NCBI RefSeq assembly: GCF_019721995.1
Contig: NZ_BLYC01000001.1
Location: forward strand, 423,037-487,036
DNA from: Bathymodiolus japonicus methanotrophic gill symbiont
GTDB lineage: Bacteria > Pseudomonadota > Gammaproteobacteria > Methylococcales > Methylomonadaceae
Direction of reading: 5' to 3'
DNA length: 64,000 nt
Below are positions 38,273 to 46,580 of this stretch, piece after piece. The position numbers and the translations under genes are program-made. Within the stretch, counting starts at the first letter, position 1. Each line of letters opens with the position of its first letter. The notes below the pieces were generated by a model. The model saw only the letters and a list, made by a program, of their open reading frames with translations, had not been told where the DNA came from and did not search any database.

Positions 38273-38824
38273 TTATTCCTCAGATTCAGGTTCGGGGTCA
38301 GGCATGTATTTATACATAAAGCCGACCTGTAGTAAAATAAAAACAGCCATCATCGCAGGGACACCAAAGGTTTTAAAGTTCACCCAGTCTTCGGTGTTGT
38401 AATTAAACATGACGTAGATATTAATGCAGCCCACGCTGATAAAAAATAGCGCCCAGACAAAATTCAAGATAGACCAGATTTTATTAGGCAATTCCATGTT
38501 TGCGTCCATCATCTTTTCAATAATGGTTTTTTTGCCGATAAAATGACTGCCGAGTAATACGCCGCCGAATAGCCATTCAATAATGGTTAACTTCCATTTA
38601 ATAAACTGCTCATCCTGTAAATACAAAGTAGCACCACCCATGGTGACCATTAACCCAAGAGTAACCCACTGCATGGTTTCAACTTTTTTATGTCGAAACC
38701 AGGTGTAAGAAACTTGCACAAAGGTCGCAGCGATTACAACTGCAGTGGCAACGTATAAGTCGTAGTTTTTATACGTGATAAAAAACAGAACGATAGGAAA
38801 GAAATCAAAGAGTATTTTATTCAT
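38273..38824 (-). CDS. yciB: Inner membrane septation protein YciB/IspA type
   Basis: 183 aa from ATG at 38824, preferred because family members start M-K-F-L-F-D-F-F-P; here MNKILFDFFPIVLFF. The frame is open 12 codons further up to 38860. Five to six membrane helices. Related proteins affect cell envelope and septation. It is the first gene of yciB-yciI-bolA-ppi. Confidence 0.93.
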   Translation of the reverse strand: MNKILFDFFPIVLFFITYKNYDLYVATAVVIAATFVQVSYTWFRHKKVETMQWVTLGLMVTMGGATLYLQDEQFIKWKLTIIEWLFGGVLLGSHFIGKKTIIEKMMDANMELPNKIWSILNFVWALFFISVGCINIYVMFNYNTEDWVNFKTFGVPAMMAVFILLQVGFMYKYMPDPEPESEE

Positions 38825-39085
38825 GAAAATATGAAGTGGGGTCTCGTCGGTAAAAAGCAATACTTATTAGCGATTAAATAGTACTTATTGCACTGTATAT
38901 GGTCTTTAGCTTGATTGCAGTAGCAAATGATAACATTGGTTTACAATTGAGTTAGCGGTCTATGATCAAACAGGTAGACTATATAGCCAAATAATTATGC
39001 AATTGTAGGTGTTTTTTTTACTTTTGTACATGAATTTCTTAGGCTTTCTGCTAGAATAAAATGTTTTTCAGACTTACATGAGACG

Positions 39086-39382
39086 ATGATGGATGCTAAC
39101 ACACAAACTGAAATTGAAGCGGCAGCTTTTCGACAATTAGTTGCGCACTTACAAGAGCATACCGAAGTACAAAATATAGATTTGATGAATCTGGCTGACT
39201 TTTGTCGTAACTGCATGGCAAAATGGTATCTGGCTGCAGCAGAAGCGAAAGGTGTGGCGATGGATTATGATGCGGCAAGAGAGTATGTTTATGACATGCC
39301 TTATGGGGACTGGAAAGAACAGTTTCAAAAAACAGCCACTGCCGAGCAACTGGCTCTCTTTGCAAGCAAAAAAGGAACGTAA
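39086..39382 (+). CDS. DUF1244 protein
   Basis: 98 aa, small helical protein with the DUF1244 signature LMNLADFCRNCMAKWY and MPYGDWKEQFQ. Two cysteines in CRNC might bind metal. Divergent from yciB; the methyltransferase follows 4 bp after the stop, so the two are likely co-transcribed. Function unknown. Confidence 0.9.
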   Translation: MMDANTQTEIEAAAFRQLVAHLQEHTEVQNIDLMNLADFCRNCMAKWYLAAAEAKGVAMDYDAAREYVYDMPYGDWKEQFQKTATAEQLALFASKKGT

Positions 39383-39386
39383 AGAC

Positions 39387-40118
39387 ATGAACGGTAGCCA
39401 GTATGATGCCATGTTTTCAGGGGTAATAGGTCAGGAATATCAGACATTAAAACTAATTTGTCCACTGGCGACACAGATGAATCACTTAGTTAGCATAGCC
39501 GTTGCAGAGTATGCAAACAGCCATCCTGCTCAAGCGCTTTCTGTGCTGGAACTTGGTGGCGGTACTGGAATTACAACGTTATCAATTCTTTTGGCTGCTG
39601 ATTCGGTTAATATCGTGTCTGTTGACAGTGAGCCGACCATGCAAAATCAGGCAAAGCAAAGTTTAAAGCAATGGGTTGAACAGGGCAGGGTCACCTTTGA
39701 TGGACGTGATGCCTTAAGTGCATTAAAAAGCATGGCTACTGATAGTATGGATATTATGGCCTCGGCATATACACTACATAATTTTCTGGATATTTATCGT
39801 GTTGAAGTTATCCGCGAAATTTACCGGGTATTAAAGCCGGGGGGTCAGTTTATTAATGGCGATCGTTATGCTCTGGATGATATCTCGGTTCATACTCGTA
39901 CTGTGCAAAATGAAATTGCGGGGTTTTTTAAGGCCCTGATAGCTGTTAATAAGCTGGATGTCCTGAAACACTGGATCGTACATTTAGTTGCTGATGAATC
40001 GGAAAATCATGTGATGCGCGAGTCATTTTCCTTGCAGCAACTTGAGCAAGCAGGGTTTAAAGAGATCAAGCTAAGCAATCGCAGTGAAGTTAATGCATTA
40101 GTGACTGCACTAAAATAG
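39387..40118 (+). CDS. Class I SAM-dependent methyltransferase
   Basis: 243 aa from ATG 39387, 4 bp after the DUF1244 stop with AAGGAAC as ribosome-binding site; the open frame upstream overlaps DUF1244 and is not coding. Motif I VLELGGGTGITTL (about 51-63) binds SAM, VDSEP is the acidic loop end and LKPGGQFINGDRY is motif III. The substrate cannot be told from the sequence. Confidence 0.88.
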   Translation: MNGSQYDAMFSGVIGQEYQTLKLICPLATQMNHLVSIAVAEYANSHPAQALSVLELGGGTGITTLSILLAADSVNIVSVDSEPTMQNQAKQSLKQWVEQGRVTFDGRDALSALKSMATDSMDIMASAYTLHNFLDIYRVEVIREIYRVLKPGGQFINGDRYALDDISVHTRTVQNEIAGFFKALIAVNKLDVLKHWIVHLVADESENHVMRESFSLQQLEQAGFKEIKLSNRSEVNALVTALK

Positions 40119-40131
40119 TTTTGTCACTCTT

Positions 40132-40198
40132 GTAGGGCGCGGCTTTAGCCCGCCTTTTAATATAGTTATTGATAATGGCGTCTAAAGCCGCGCCCTAC
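40132..40198. repeat. REP-like palindrome (GTAGGGCGCGGC type)
   Basis: GTAGGGCGCGGCTTTAG and its inverse CTAAAGCCGCGCCCTAC make a 17-bp perfect stem around an AT-rich loop, lying between the methyltransferase and the ABC permease genes. Confidence 0.8.
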
Positions 40199-40211
40199 GC
40201 TTAATAGATAT

Positions 40212-41543
40212 ATGATCATTTTATGGACTGATGCGCTAATTTATATACTTATGGCAGTGATAACTTTGCTATTTTTTAGCTTGCGTGGCAAAGAGCACTT
40301 TGTACGCCCATGGAAAAAAATTTCGCAGAGCAGGACAGCAATGACGGCACTGGTTTTCCTGGTGTTTTTCCTGTTTATCGGTCTGCTAGACTCAATACAC
40401 TTTAGACCGAGTGACAGCCAGAATAATGACATTATCAGTGTATTAGATTATTGGGCTAGTCCTATACGCTTGCATCAGGAAAAAAGCTATTCAGCGCCTT
40501 TTTCCGCCTATTTATATAGTAAAGAGCTGGTTATGGGCGCTGATCAGATGCCTTATTGGGGGTATCCTCGTTTAAAATATGGCGGTAGTCATTTAGATGA
40601 TGTTCAAGCTGAAATTGTAGGTGATATCTTAGCTAAGGCCTGGGTAGGATTTATTAAAGGTACGGGCGTTGTTATCATTCTTTTTTATGCCTATCACTGG
40701 TTATGGCAGCGGGTGTTTTTTAGGAATAAAGCAGTCAATACTGTTTTTATGACGCTTTTTTTTCTCGTTGCCGGTAGCTATATGTTGGTGGAATTATCCT
40801 CGTATTATCATGTGATGGGGACGGACAAAGTGGGTGAAGATGTATTTTTCCAAACTATTAAAAGCATCCGTACCGGGCTGGTTATTGGCTCTCTGACTAC
40901 GTTGATTATGTTGCCACTCGCCATTGTATTTGGAATTCTGGCGGGGTTTTTTCGTGGCTGGGTGGATGATGTTATTCAGTATATTTACACCACTTTGAAC
41001 TCTATTCCCGGGGTATTGCTCATTGCTGCCTCGATCCTGATGGTACAGGTGTATATGGCAAACCATCAGGAGCAATTTACTAGCCTGGTGGCACGCGCCG
41101 ATATGCGTCTGTTATTTCTCTGTCTAATCCTGGGCGTCACTAGCTGGACAGGCTTATGCCGCATGCTTAGAGCTGAAACCTTAAAGCTGCGTGAAATGGA
41201 ATATGTACAGGCGGCACAGGCGCTAGGTGTACCACCCAGGGTTATTTTATACCGGCATATTCTGCCTAATGTGATGCATATCGTATTAATTTCTGTGGTG
41301 CTGGACTTTAGTTCTTTAGTGCTGGCCGAAGCAGTGTTGTCTTACGTGAATATCGGCGTGGATCCAACCACCTACAGCTGGGGTAATATGATCAACGGCG
41401 CACGTCTGGAAATGGCGCGTGAGCCAGTCGTCTGGTGGTCACTTGCTGCGTCGTTATTGTTTATGTTTAGCCTGGTACTTGCGGCGAATTTATTTGCTGA
41501 TAGCGTGCGTGATGCCTTTGACCCTAGACGTGTGCAATCATGA
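40212..41543 (+). CDS. ABC transporter permease, OppC/YejE type
   Basis: 443 aa. An extended N-terminal part with two to three membrane helices precedes a standard BPD permease domain (about 210-435). The EAA loop (CRMLRAETLKLREMEYVQAAQALG then HILPNVMH) that contacts the ATPase is clear. Overlaps the ATPase gene by 4 bp. No binding protein or partner OppB-type permease is in sight, so the system must be completed elsewhere or work as a reduced set. Confidence 0.87.
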   Translation: MIILWTDALIYILMAVITLLFFSLRGKEHFVRPWKKISQSRTAMTALVFLVFFLFIGLLDSIHFRPSDSQNNDIISVLDYWASPIRLHQEKSYSAPFSAYLYSKELVMGADQMPYWGYPRLKYGGSHLDDVQAEIVGDILAKAWVGFIKGTGVVIILFYAYHWLWQRVFFRNKAVNTVFMTLFFLVAGSYMLVELSSYYHVMGTDKVGEDVFFQTIKSIRTGLVIGSLTTLIMLPLAIVFGILAGFFRGWVDDVIQYIYTTLNSIPGVLLIAASILMVQVYMANHQEQFTSLVARADMRLLFLCLILGVTSWTGLCRMLRAETLKLREMEYVQAAQALGVPPRVILYRHILPNVMHIVLISVVLDFSSLVLAEAVLSYVNIGVDPTTYSWGNMINGARLEMAREPVVWWSLAASLLFMFSLVLAANLFADSVRDAFDPRRVQS

Positions 41544-43144
41544 ATACCCCCTTATTAGCCGTAGAAAATCTACAATTAAGCTTCGCTGATCAGTGTGTTA
41601 TTAAAGGCATTAGCTTTAATATCAATAAAGGTGAAACCTTTGCCTTAGTGGGTGAGTCAGGCTCGGGTAAATCTCTGGCAGCACTTTCAGTTATCCGTCT
41701 GCACCCTGCTCAGGCAACACTGCAGGCAGATAGCATACAGCTTGCCGAAATTGATATATTACGCACTCCCGAAGCTGAGTTGTGTCAGGTGCGTGGACGG
41801 CGTATCGCGATGATTTTCCAGGATCCGATGAGCTCACTTAATCCTGTGATGAGTATTGGCCAGCAAATTTCAGAAACCCTACAACTACATTTTCCCTTAT
41901 CTAAAACAGAGTGTACTACAAGAGTTCTGGCGCTATTAGAGCAAGTTGGCATACCGGATGCAGAACGGCGTATTAATGAATACCCGCATCAATTATCTGG
42001 TGGTCAACGACAGCGCGTCATGATTGCCATTGCCCTGGCAGGTGAGCCAGATTTATTGATTGCGGATGAACCTACCACTGCTCTGGACGTCACTATTCAG
42101 GCGCAGATCTTACTATTATTAAAGAAAATTCAGCAAGAAAATGGCATGGCTTTATGGCTAATCAGTCACGACCTGGCACTGGTTTCGAATATGGCCGATA
42201 GAGTTGCCGTCATGCAATCCGGGCGTATTGTTGAAGTTGCAGAGAATAAGCAGATCTTTAGTCATGCCCAGCATCAATATACGCAAAAATTACTCAGTGC
42301 CTTACCGGATATAAAACACCGTGCAGCACAGCAAAAGCCAGAGTCAGGTATTCTTTTAAAATTAACCGAGTTTAAAGTGCATTACCCTATACGTAAAGGC
42401 TTGTTTAAGCGAGTGGTCGATTATGTAAAAGCGGTGGACGATGTCAGTTTTACCCTGGAAATCGGAAAGACCTTGGCCCTGGTGGGTGAATCTGGTTGTG
42501 GCAAAACAACGCTGGGCAAGGGGCTATTAAGCCTGATTCCCAGTACTGCCGGGCAAGTGATTTTTGACGGAGTAGATCTGGCCGCATTATCCAGCGAAGA
42601 ATTACGCGCGCAACGCTCCGCTATGCAAATAGTTTTTCAGGACCCGTTTGCTGCAATGAATCCACGCATGTTAATTATAGATGTTATTGCCGAAGGAATT
42701 CGCACTTTGCAGTCTGAGATAGACGAGCAAGCATGTATCACAATCGTTGTAAATTTACTAAAGCAGGTGGGGCTGGATGAAACAGCTTTGTATCGTTACC
42801 CACATGAATTTTCCGGAGGGCAAAGACAGCGAATTTGCATTGCCCGTGCTTTGGCGGTGAAGCCCAAGTTGATTGTCTGCGATGAACCGACTTCGGCATT
42901 AGATGTATCGGTGCAAAAACAAATTATTGAGCTATTAAAACAGTTGCAGCAAACTGAAAATATCAGTTATCTGTTTATTACCCACGACCTTGCGGTGGTT
43001 GCCGAAATAGCGGATGAAGTTGCTGTGATGTATCAAGGTAAAATTGTTGAGCATGGAACAGTTGATCAGGTGTTACGACATGCCGAACATCCGTATACGC
43101 AAAAACTATTAAGTGCTGTGCCTGTGTTGGTACAGCAGTCTTAA
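41540..43144 (+). CDS. ABC transporter ATPase with two NBDs, YejF type
   Basis: 534 aa, two fused nucleotide-binding domains as in YejF/GsiA. Walker A motifs GESGSGKS (38-45) and GESGCGKT (about 315-322); signatures LSGGQRQR and FSGGQRQR; Walker B LLIADEPTTALD and LIVCDEPTSALD. Expected to power peptide or nickel-type uptake with the upstream permease. Followed by mobile DNA, so any later operon genes may have been displaced. Confidence 0.93.
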   Translation: MNTPLLAVENLQLSFADQCVIKGISFNINKGETFALVGESGSGKSLAALSVIRLHPAQATLQADSIQLAEIDILRTPEAELCQVRGRRIAMIFQDPMSSLNPVMSIGQQISETLQLHFPLSKTECTTRVLALLEQVGIPDAERRINEYPHQLSGGQRQRVMIAIALAGEPDLLIADEPTTALDVTIQAQILLLLKKIQQENGMALWLISHDLALVSNMADRVAVMQSGRIVEVAENKQIFSHAQHQYTQKLLSALPDIKHRAAQQKPESGILLKLTEFKVHYPIRKGLFKRVVDYVKAVDDVSFTLEIGKTLALVGESGCGKTTLGKGLLSLIPSTAGQVIFDGVDLAALSSEELRAQRSAMQIVFQDPFAAMNPRMLIIDVIAEGIRTLQSEIDEQACITIVVNLLKQVGLDETALYRYPHEFSGGQRQRICIARALAVKPKLIVCDEPTSALDVSVQKQIIELLKQLQQTENISYLFITHDLAVVAEIADEVAVMYQGKIVEHGTVDQVLRHAEHPYTQKLLSAVPVLVQQS

Positions 43145-43198
43145 AGCAATTTGGCTGGTTTTTATCCTGACAATTGGGAGCTTACCAAGTTCAGGTTA

Positions 43199-43558
43199 GG
43201 TAACTCGCAACAAATAACCCACCCACCTTCGCTGAAAATCAGGGAAACGGAGCCTAAGCGAAGTGATGATTTTTAGTCCGCGATAGCCGTAGGGCCGTTA
43301 TTCTGTCGGAGTCTGAGCGTTAGCGAAGGTGGAGACAAAATAAAAGGCCATCCGACACGGCGTCAAGTCATTTGGAGCCTATGTTCCGACCCCTTGTTGG
43401 GTCGGGACGAGGTGACGAGGACGAATCGGGGCCGCCGGAGGCATAAGTGGTCGCGTTAAGTTTTTGCTGCTTGCTTGGGCTGGGATGCCCAAAACAAGCT
43501 TTCGCAAAAATAGCGACTCCCCGGCTTGTCTTTTTGTCCGTCTTCTGCGTTGTAGAAA
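43199..43558. mobile_element. Mini-element D, partial, split by SE3
   Basis: GGTAACTCGCAACAAATAACC to CACCTT (43199-43229) continues at 43524 as GCTTGTCTTTTTGTCCGTC to GTAGAAA, matching the D element at 28313 with few mismatches. Its right terminal repeat is absent. It gives a direct empty-site comparison for SE3. Confidence 0.7.
43230..43523 (+). repeat. SE3 structured element (294 bp)
   Basis: CGCTGAAAATCAGGG to GCGACTCCCCG. Compared with the uninterrupted relative at 28313-28412 the insertion is exact (CACCTT|G-TTGTC), with no duplicated bases. Confidence 0.94.
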
Positions 43559-43599
43559 AAGATAATTGGACTCCCCCACCCTAGAGAGGTGGTGTAACT

Positions 43600-43841
43600 C
43601 AGGCGCGCCATGCTACCTCACGAAATTCCGGGACTCCTGTCGCCATAATTCGTTCACCTACGCAGCGGATGGGAGATGCCCTGAACACCCTGCGTCCGCA
43701 ACGACTACGCACAAAAGCCGCTTCGTCATTACTACCTCACTGGCTGGACGGCTATTCGGAATGCAATTCTTGCTCCTCTCGCGTGCTGCTAGCACACGTC
43801 GAATCAGCGAATTGCCCTGTCGCCTATCAGGGACTAAAAAT
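43600..43841 (-). repeat. SE2 structured element, truncated by IS6
   Basis: Reverse orientation, CAGGCGCGCC at 43600 to GACTAAAAAT at 43841; the last 38 bp (the CGCTGAAAATC end) are missing where the IS6-family element begins. Confidence 0.88.
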
Positions 43842-43916
43842 GGTTCTGTCGCATAAATCCCCCTTCCCGACGTTATCTGCTATCATAATTATCAATTTCA
43901 ATAAAAGGTGGATCAC

Positions 43917-44600
43917 ATGCTCAGCTTCAAAGGCACTCACTTTCCAAAAGATGTCATTCTTTATGCTGTTTTCTTTTATGTCAGGTATGGCGTTTCGTAT
44001 CGCGACCTTGAAGAAATTATGGAAGAAAGAGGTGTTGAAGTGGATCATGCTACGCTCAATCGTTGGGTTATCCGTTATTCTCCTGCCATTGCTGTAAAAG
44101 CTAAATATCAGAAACGAGAAACCAATAAATCGTGGCGCATGGATGAAACGTATATCAAAGTGAAGGGTCAGTGGACCTATTTATACCGAGCTGTTGATAG
44201 TCACGGGGATACGCTTGATTTCATGCTTTCTGAGCACCGTGATGAAGAGGCTGCAACCGCATTTTTCAAACAAACGATTAACAATAATGGCTTTCCTGAT
44301 AAGGTCGTTATGGATAAAAGTGGCGCTAACTATGCAGGATTAGCCAATATTAACCTCTTGTTAATCCTCGCTGGGTTTGCCACTATGATTGACATATTAC
44401 AAGTTAAATATTTGAATAACATCATCGAACAGGATCATCGCTTTATCAAAAAAATAACAAAACCGATGATGGGCTTTAAAGCGTTTCACTCCGCCCAAGC
44501 AACAATTGATGGAATTGAAACGGTACATATCATCCGAAAGGGGCAATTGTCTGAGGAAAATATTCCTGCTTATAGGCAGTTTATGGCTTTAGCAGGATAG
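43917..44600 (+). CDS. IS6-family transposase
   Basis: 227 aa from ATG 43917 (GGTGG site upstream); a GTG at 43908 is an alternative. The IS6 pattern is clear: FKGTHFPKDVILYAVFFYVR, SYRDLEEIMEERG, first Asp in WRMDETYIKVKG, second in VMDKSGANYAGL and Glu in NNIIEQDHRFIKK. Replicative transposition by this family creates deletions and inversions of adjacent DNA, consistent with the local rearrangement. Confidence 0.95.
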   Translation: MLSFKGTHFPKDVILYAVFFYVRYGVSYRDLEEIMEERGVEVDHATLNRWVIRYSPAIAVKAKYQKRETNKSWRMDETYIKVKGQWTYLYRAVDSHGDTLDFMLSEHRDEEAATAFFKQTINNNGFPDKVVMDKSGANYAGLANINLLLILAGFATMIDILQVKYLNNIIEQDHRFIKKITKPMMGFKAFHSAQATIDGIETVHIIRKGQLSEENIPAYRQFMALAG

Positions 44601-44617
44601 TTATGCCTGAAGACCAG

Positions 44618-44877
44618 CAGGCGCGCCATGCTACCTCACGAAATTCCGGGACTCCTGTCGCCGTAATTCGTTCACCTACGCAGCGAATAGGAGATGCTCC
44701 AGCCGCCCTGCGTCCGCCACAGACTGAGCACAAAGCAGCTCAGTCATGGCTACCACAAATGGCTCTACGGCTATTCGGGATAAAATTTTAGCCTCCCTCG
44801 CGCGCTATCGCGCACTTCGGATTGGCAAATTTCCCTGCGCCTTCTGGAGACTATCAGCCCGTCCGGGGCTGACAGCG
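44618..44877 (-). repeat. SE1 structured element (260 bp) inside IS6
   Basis: Reverse orientation, CAGGCGCGCC at 44618 to CTGACAGCG at 44877, 18 bp after the transposase stop. The terminal repeat of the IS lies 24 bp further on. Confidence 0.92.
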
Positions 44878-44913
44878 GAGGTCTGTGCTTTTGATAATTA
44901 TTGCGACAGAACC

Positions 44914-45035
44914 TAAAGAATGACATCTTTTGGAAAGTGAGTGCCTTTGAAGCTGAGCATGTGATCCACCTTTTATTGAAATTGATAATTATGATAGCAG
45001 ATAACGTCGGGAAGGGGGATTTATGCGACAGAACC
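44914..45035 (-). mobile_element. IS6-family fragment (left end, inverted)
   Basis: The inverse of the first 120 bp or so of the IS6 element, from the outer repeat TGCGACAGAACC at 45035 back to GATGTCATTCTTTA, where it is cut exactly at the right end of the complete copy. This head-to-tail join is the footprint of an IS6-mediated adjacent deletion or inversion. Confidence 0.85.
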
Positions 45036-45272
45036 AAAAGCATTGCATTAGCGCAAGGGGGGATTATTATCCTATGTTCTGATGGCGTGACAGGTGCCCA
45101 GAACGATCAACGTGAGCAGTTTAGCAAGGATTCTATAGAGCGTATTATTCAGCATAACTCGCAGCAGTCGGCAGAGGTGATCATGCAAAGATTACAATCT
45201 GAGTTACAAGCATTTACTGCGGATAACTATCTAAATACCGAGCGGAGTATTATTGTGATAAAATGTAAGTAG
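45036..45272 (+). pseudogene. PP2C/SpoIIE-type phosphatase, C-terminal fragment
   Basis: Reads IALAQGGIIILCSDGVTGAQ and then a helical stretch to TERSIIVIKCK and TAA. SDGVT is the metal-binding end motif of PPM-family serine phosphatases as found in SpoIIE/RsbU regulators. The catalytic N-terminal half is missing, replaced by the IS6 fragment. A terminator follows. Confidence 0.75.
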
Positions 45273-45304
45273 GCTGATGATTTTTTATTGCGGAGCATTA
45301 AAAA

Positions 45305-45341
45305 AACGTAACCCAGCAAGTGCCGGATTACGTTCTTTTTA
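45305..45341. terminator. Bidirectional hairpin terminator
   Basis: AACGTAACC...GGATTACGTT stem followed by CTTTTT on the plus strand and preceded by a run of A, so it can also serve the convergent peroxidase gene on the minus strand. Confidence 0.82.
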
Positions 45342-45363
45342 TAGCGTTAAACTACAACACTAT

Positions 45364-46368
45364 TTAGTAAAACGTAGTACCTGGTGTACCCGGAAGAACA
45401 GGCATTTCCTGTTTAGGGAATTCACCCGTTAAAGCATTTAGGAAGGCTACAATATCAGCAACTTCGTCAGTAGTTAGTTTTTTACCTAGCTGCACATTGG
45501 CCATGATTTTAACGGCCTTATCCAGTGTCTTAACCGAACCATTATGAAAATAGGGTGCTGTTAAAGCGATATTACGTAGCGTTGGCACTTTGAAAAAGTT
45601 CTCATCGCCACTTTTCTTAGTGACTTCATATAGACCTTTATCATCGCTAAGCTTGTATTGCTTTTCTAAATAAGCATTATCAATTAGTGGGAATTTCTGG
45701 AATGTGCCTGGGCCATTGAAAGCTGGGCCGCTATGACAGCCTACACAACCAAGCTCAACCACCTTGTTTAAGCCACGTACCTGCTGCTCGGTTAAGGCTT
45801 TTTTATCGCCTTTGGCATATTTATCATAAGGGCTGTTAGGGGTAATTAAAGTTCTTTCGTAAGCGGCAATCGCTTTAGTCGCACTGTCCTTAGAGATTGA
45901 GTTGGCACCGAACGCTTTGTCAAAATAAGCCTGGTAGCCGTCAATTGATTTTAAACGTGCAACCACATCATCCCAGCTTTTCATACCCATTTCTATCGGG
46001 TTAGTCACAGGACCTGCCGCTTGATCTTCAAGGCTAGCCGCACGACCATCCCAGAATTGCACTTTATTAAATGCAGAGTTCCAGACAGTAGCCGCACTAC
46101 GCCCCCCCGTTTGCCCATTGACACCCATAGAGTTAGGGCGGTTATCTTCGCCACCTAACATGGTGTTGTGACATGAGGCACAAGAAACCGTGCCTGTAGA
46201 AGAAAGTCTAGGGTCATGATACAGGATGCGGCCTAGCTCAACTTTGGCAGCAGTGGTCGGGTTATTTGCGGGTGCAGGTGCCTTGGTAGGCAGAGCTTCA
46301 TATGCAGACGCGGCTGAAACAGAACTAGCAAGTGCTATTGCGGTAACAATAGAACGAATTTTGGACAT
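45364..46368 (-). CDS. Di-haem cytochrome c peroxidase
   Basis: 334 aa. A signal peptide (about 1-22) exports it; two CxxCH haem c sites lie at 63-67 (CASCH) and 208-212 (CVGCH). The first domain's GGEDNRPNSMGVNG and FWDGRAASLEDQAAGP and the second's KVPTLRNIALTAPYFHNG are typical of bacterial CcpA/MauG-type peroxidases that reduce periplasmic H2O2. It stands alone; a terminator is at 45305. Confidence 0.94.
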   Translation of the reverse strand: MSKIRSIVTAIALASSVSAASAYEALPTKAPAPANNPTTAAKVELGRILYHDPRLSSTGTVSCASCHNTMLGGEDNRPNSMGVNGQTGGRSAATVWNSAFNKVQFWDGRAASLEDQAAGPVTNPIEMGMKSWDDVVARLKSIDGYQAYFDKAFGANSISKDSATKAIAAYERTLITPNSPYDKYAKGDKKALTEQQVRGLNKVVELGCVGCHSGPAFNGPGTFQKFPLIDNAYLEKQYKLSDDKGLYEVTKKSGDENFFKVPTLRNIALTAPYFHNGSVKTLDKAVKIMANVQLGKKLTTDEVADIVAFLNALTGEFPKQEMPVLPGTPGTTFY

Positions 46369-46580
46369 ACCATCCTCCAGATTATTATTTTTTTAAGAAA
46401 CTGAATATTACCACAGATGTCAGCTGATGACCTCAACCAGATAAGCATATATTGGTTCAGAGAAAATTATTTTTGTACTTACTGTACGTTGGAAAAACAA
46501 GATTAGTTCTTTTTATTTCATGTGAATTATGTAATGATTATTCTATTATTTTGTTTTTTATGATTATTAGGTGTTTTGTA

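Larger units (their letters stand above)
43842..44913 (+). mobile_element. IS6-family insertion sequence containing an SE1
   Basis: Terminal repeats GGTTCTGTCGCA at 43842 and TGCGACAGAACC at 44913. It encodes one transposase and has an SE1 inserted between the gene and the right end. No 8-bp duplication surrounds it; the right side abuts an inverted fragment of the same IS. Confidence 0.9.

Noticed and set aside
39252..39386. Longer start for the methyltransferase
   Set aside because: The upstream extension overlaps DUF1244 in another frame and has no family similarity; ATG 39387 with a ribosome-binding site is preferred.
44603..44791. Open frame ARHATSRNSGTPVAVIRS, repeated in SE1 copies
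   Set aside because: Same argument: it is the SE1 sequence read through, starting in whichever host frame is available.
46452..46580. Longer N-terminus of ftsK
   Set aside because: The 43 extra residues are hydrophobic and Cys-rich, unlike FtsK; MAAVMEERS at 46581 matches the expected start.
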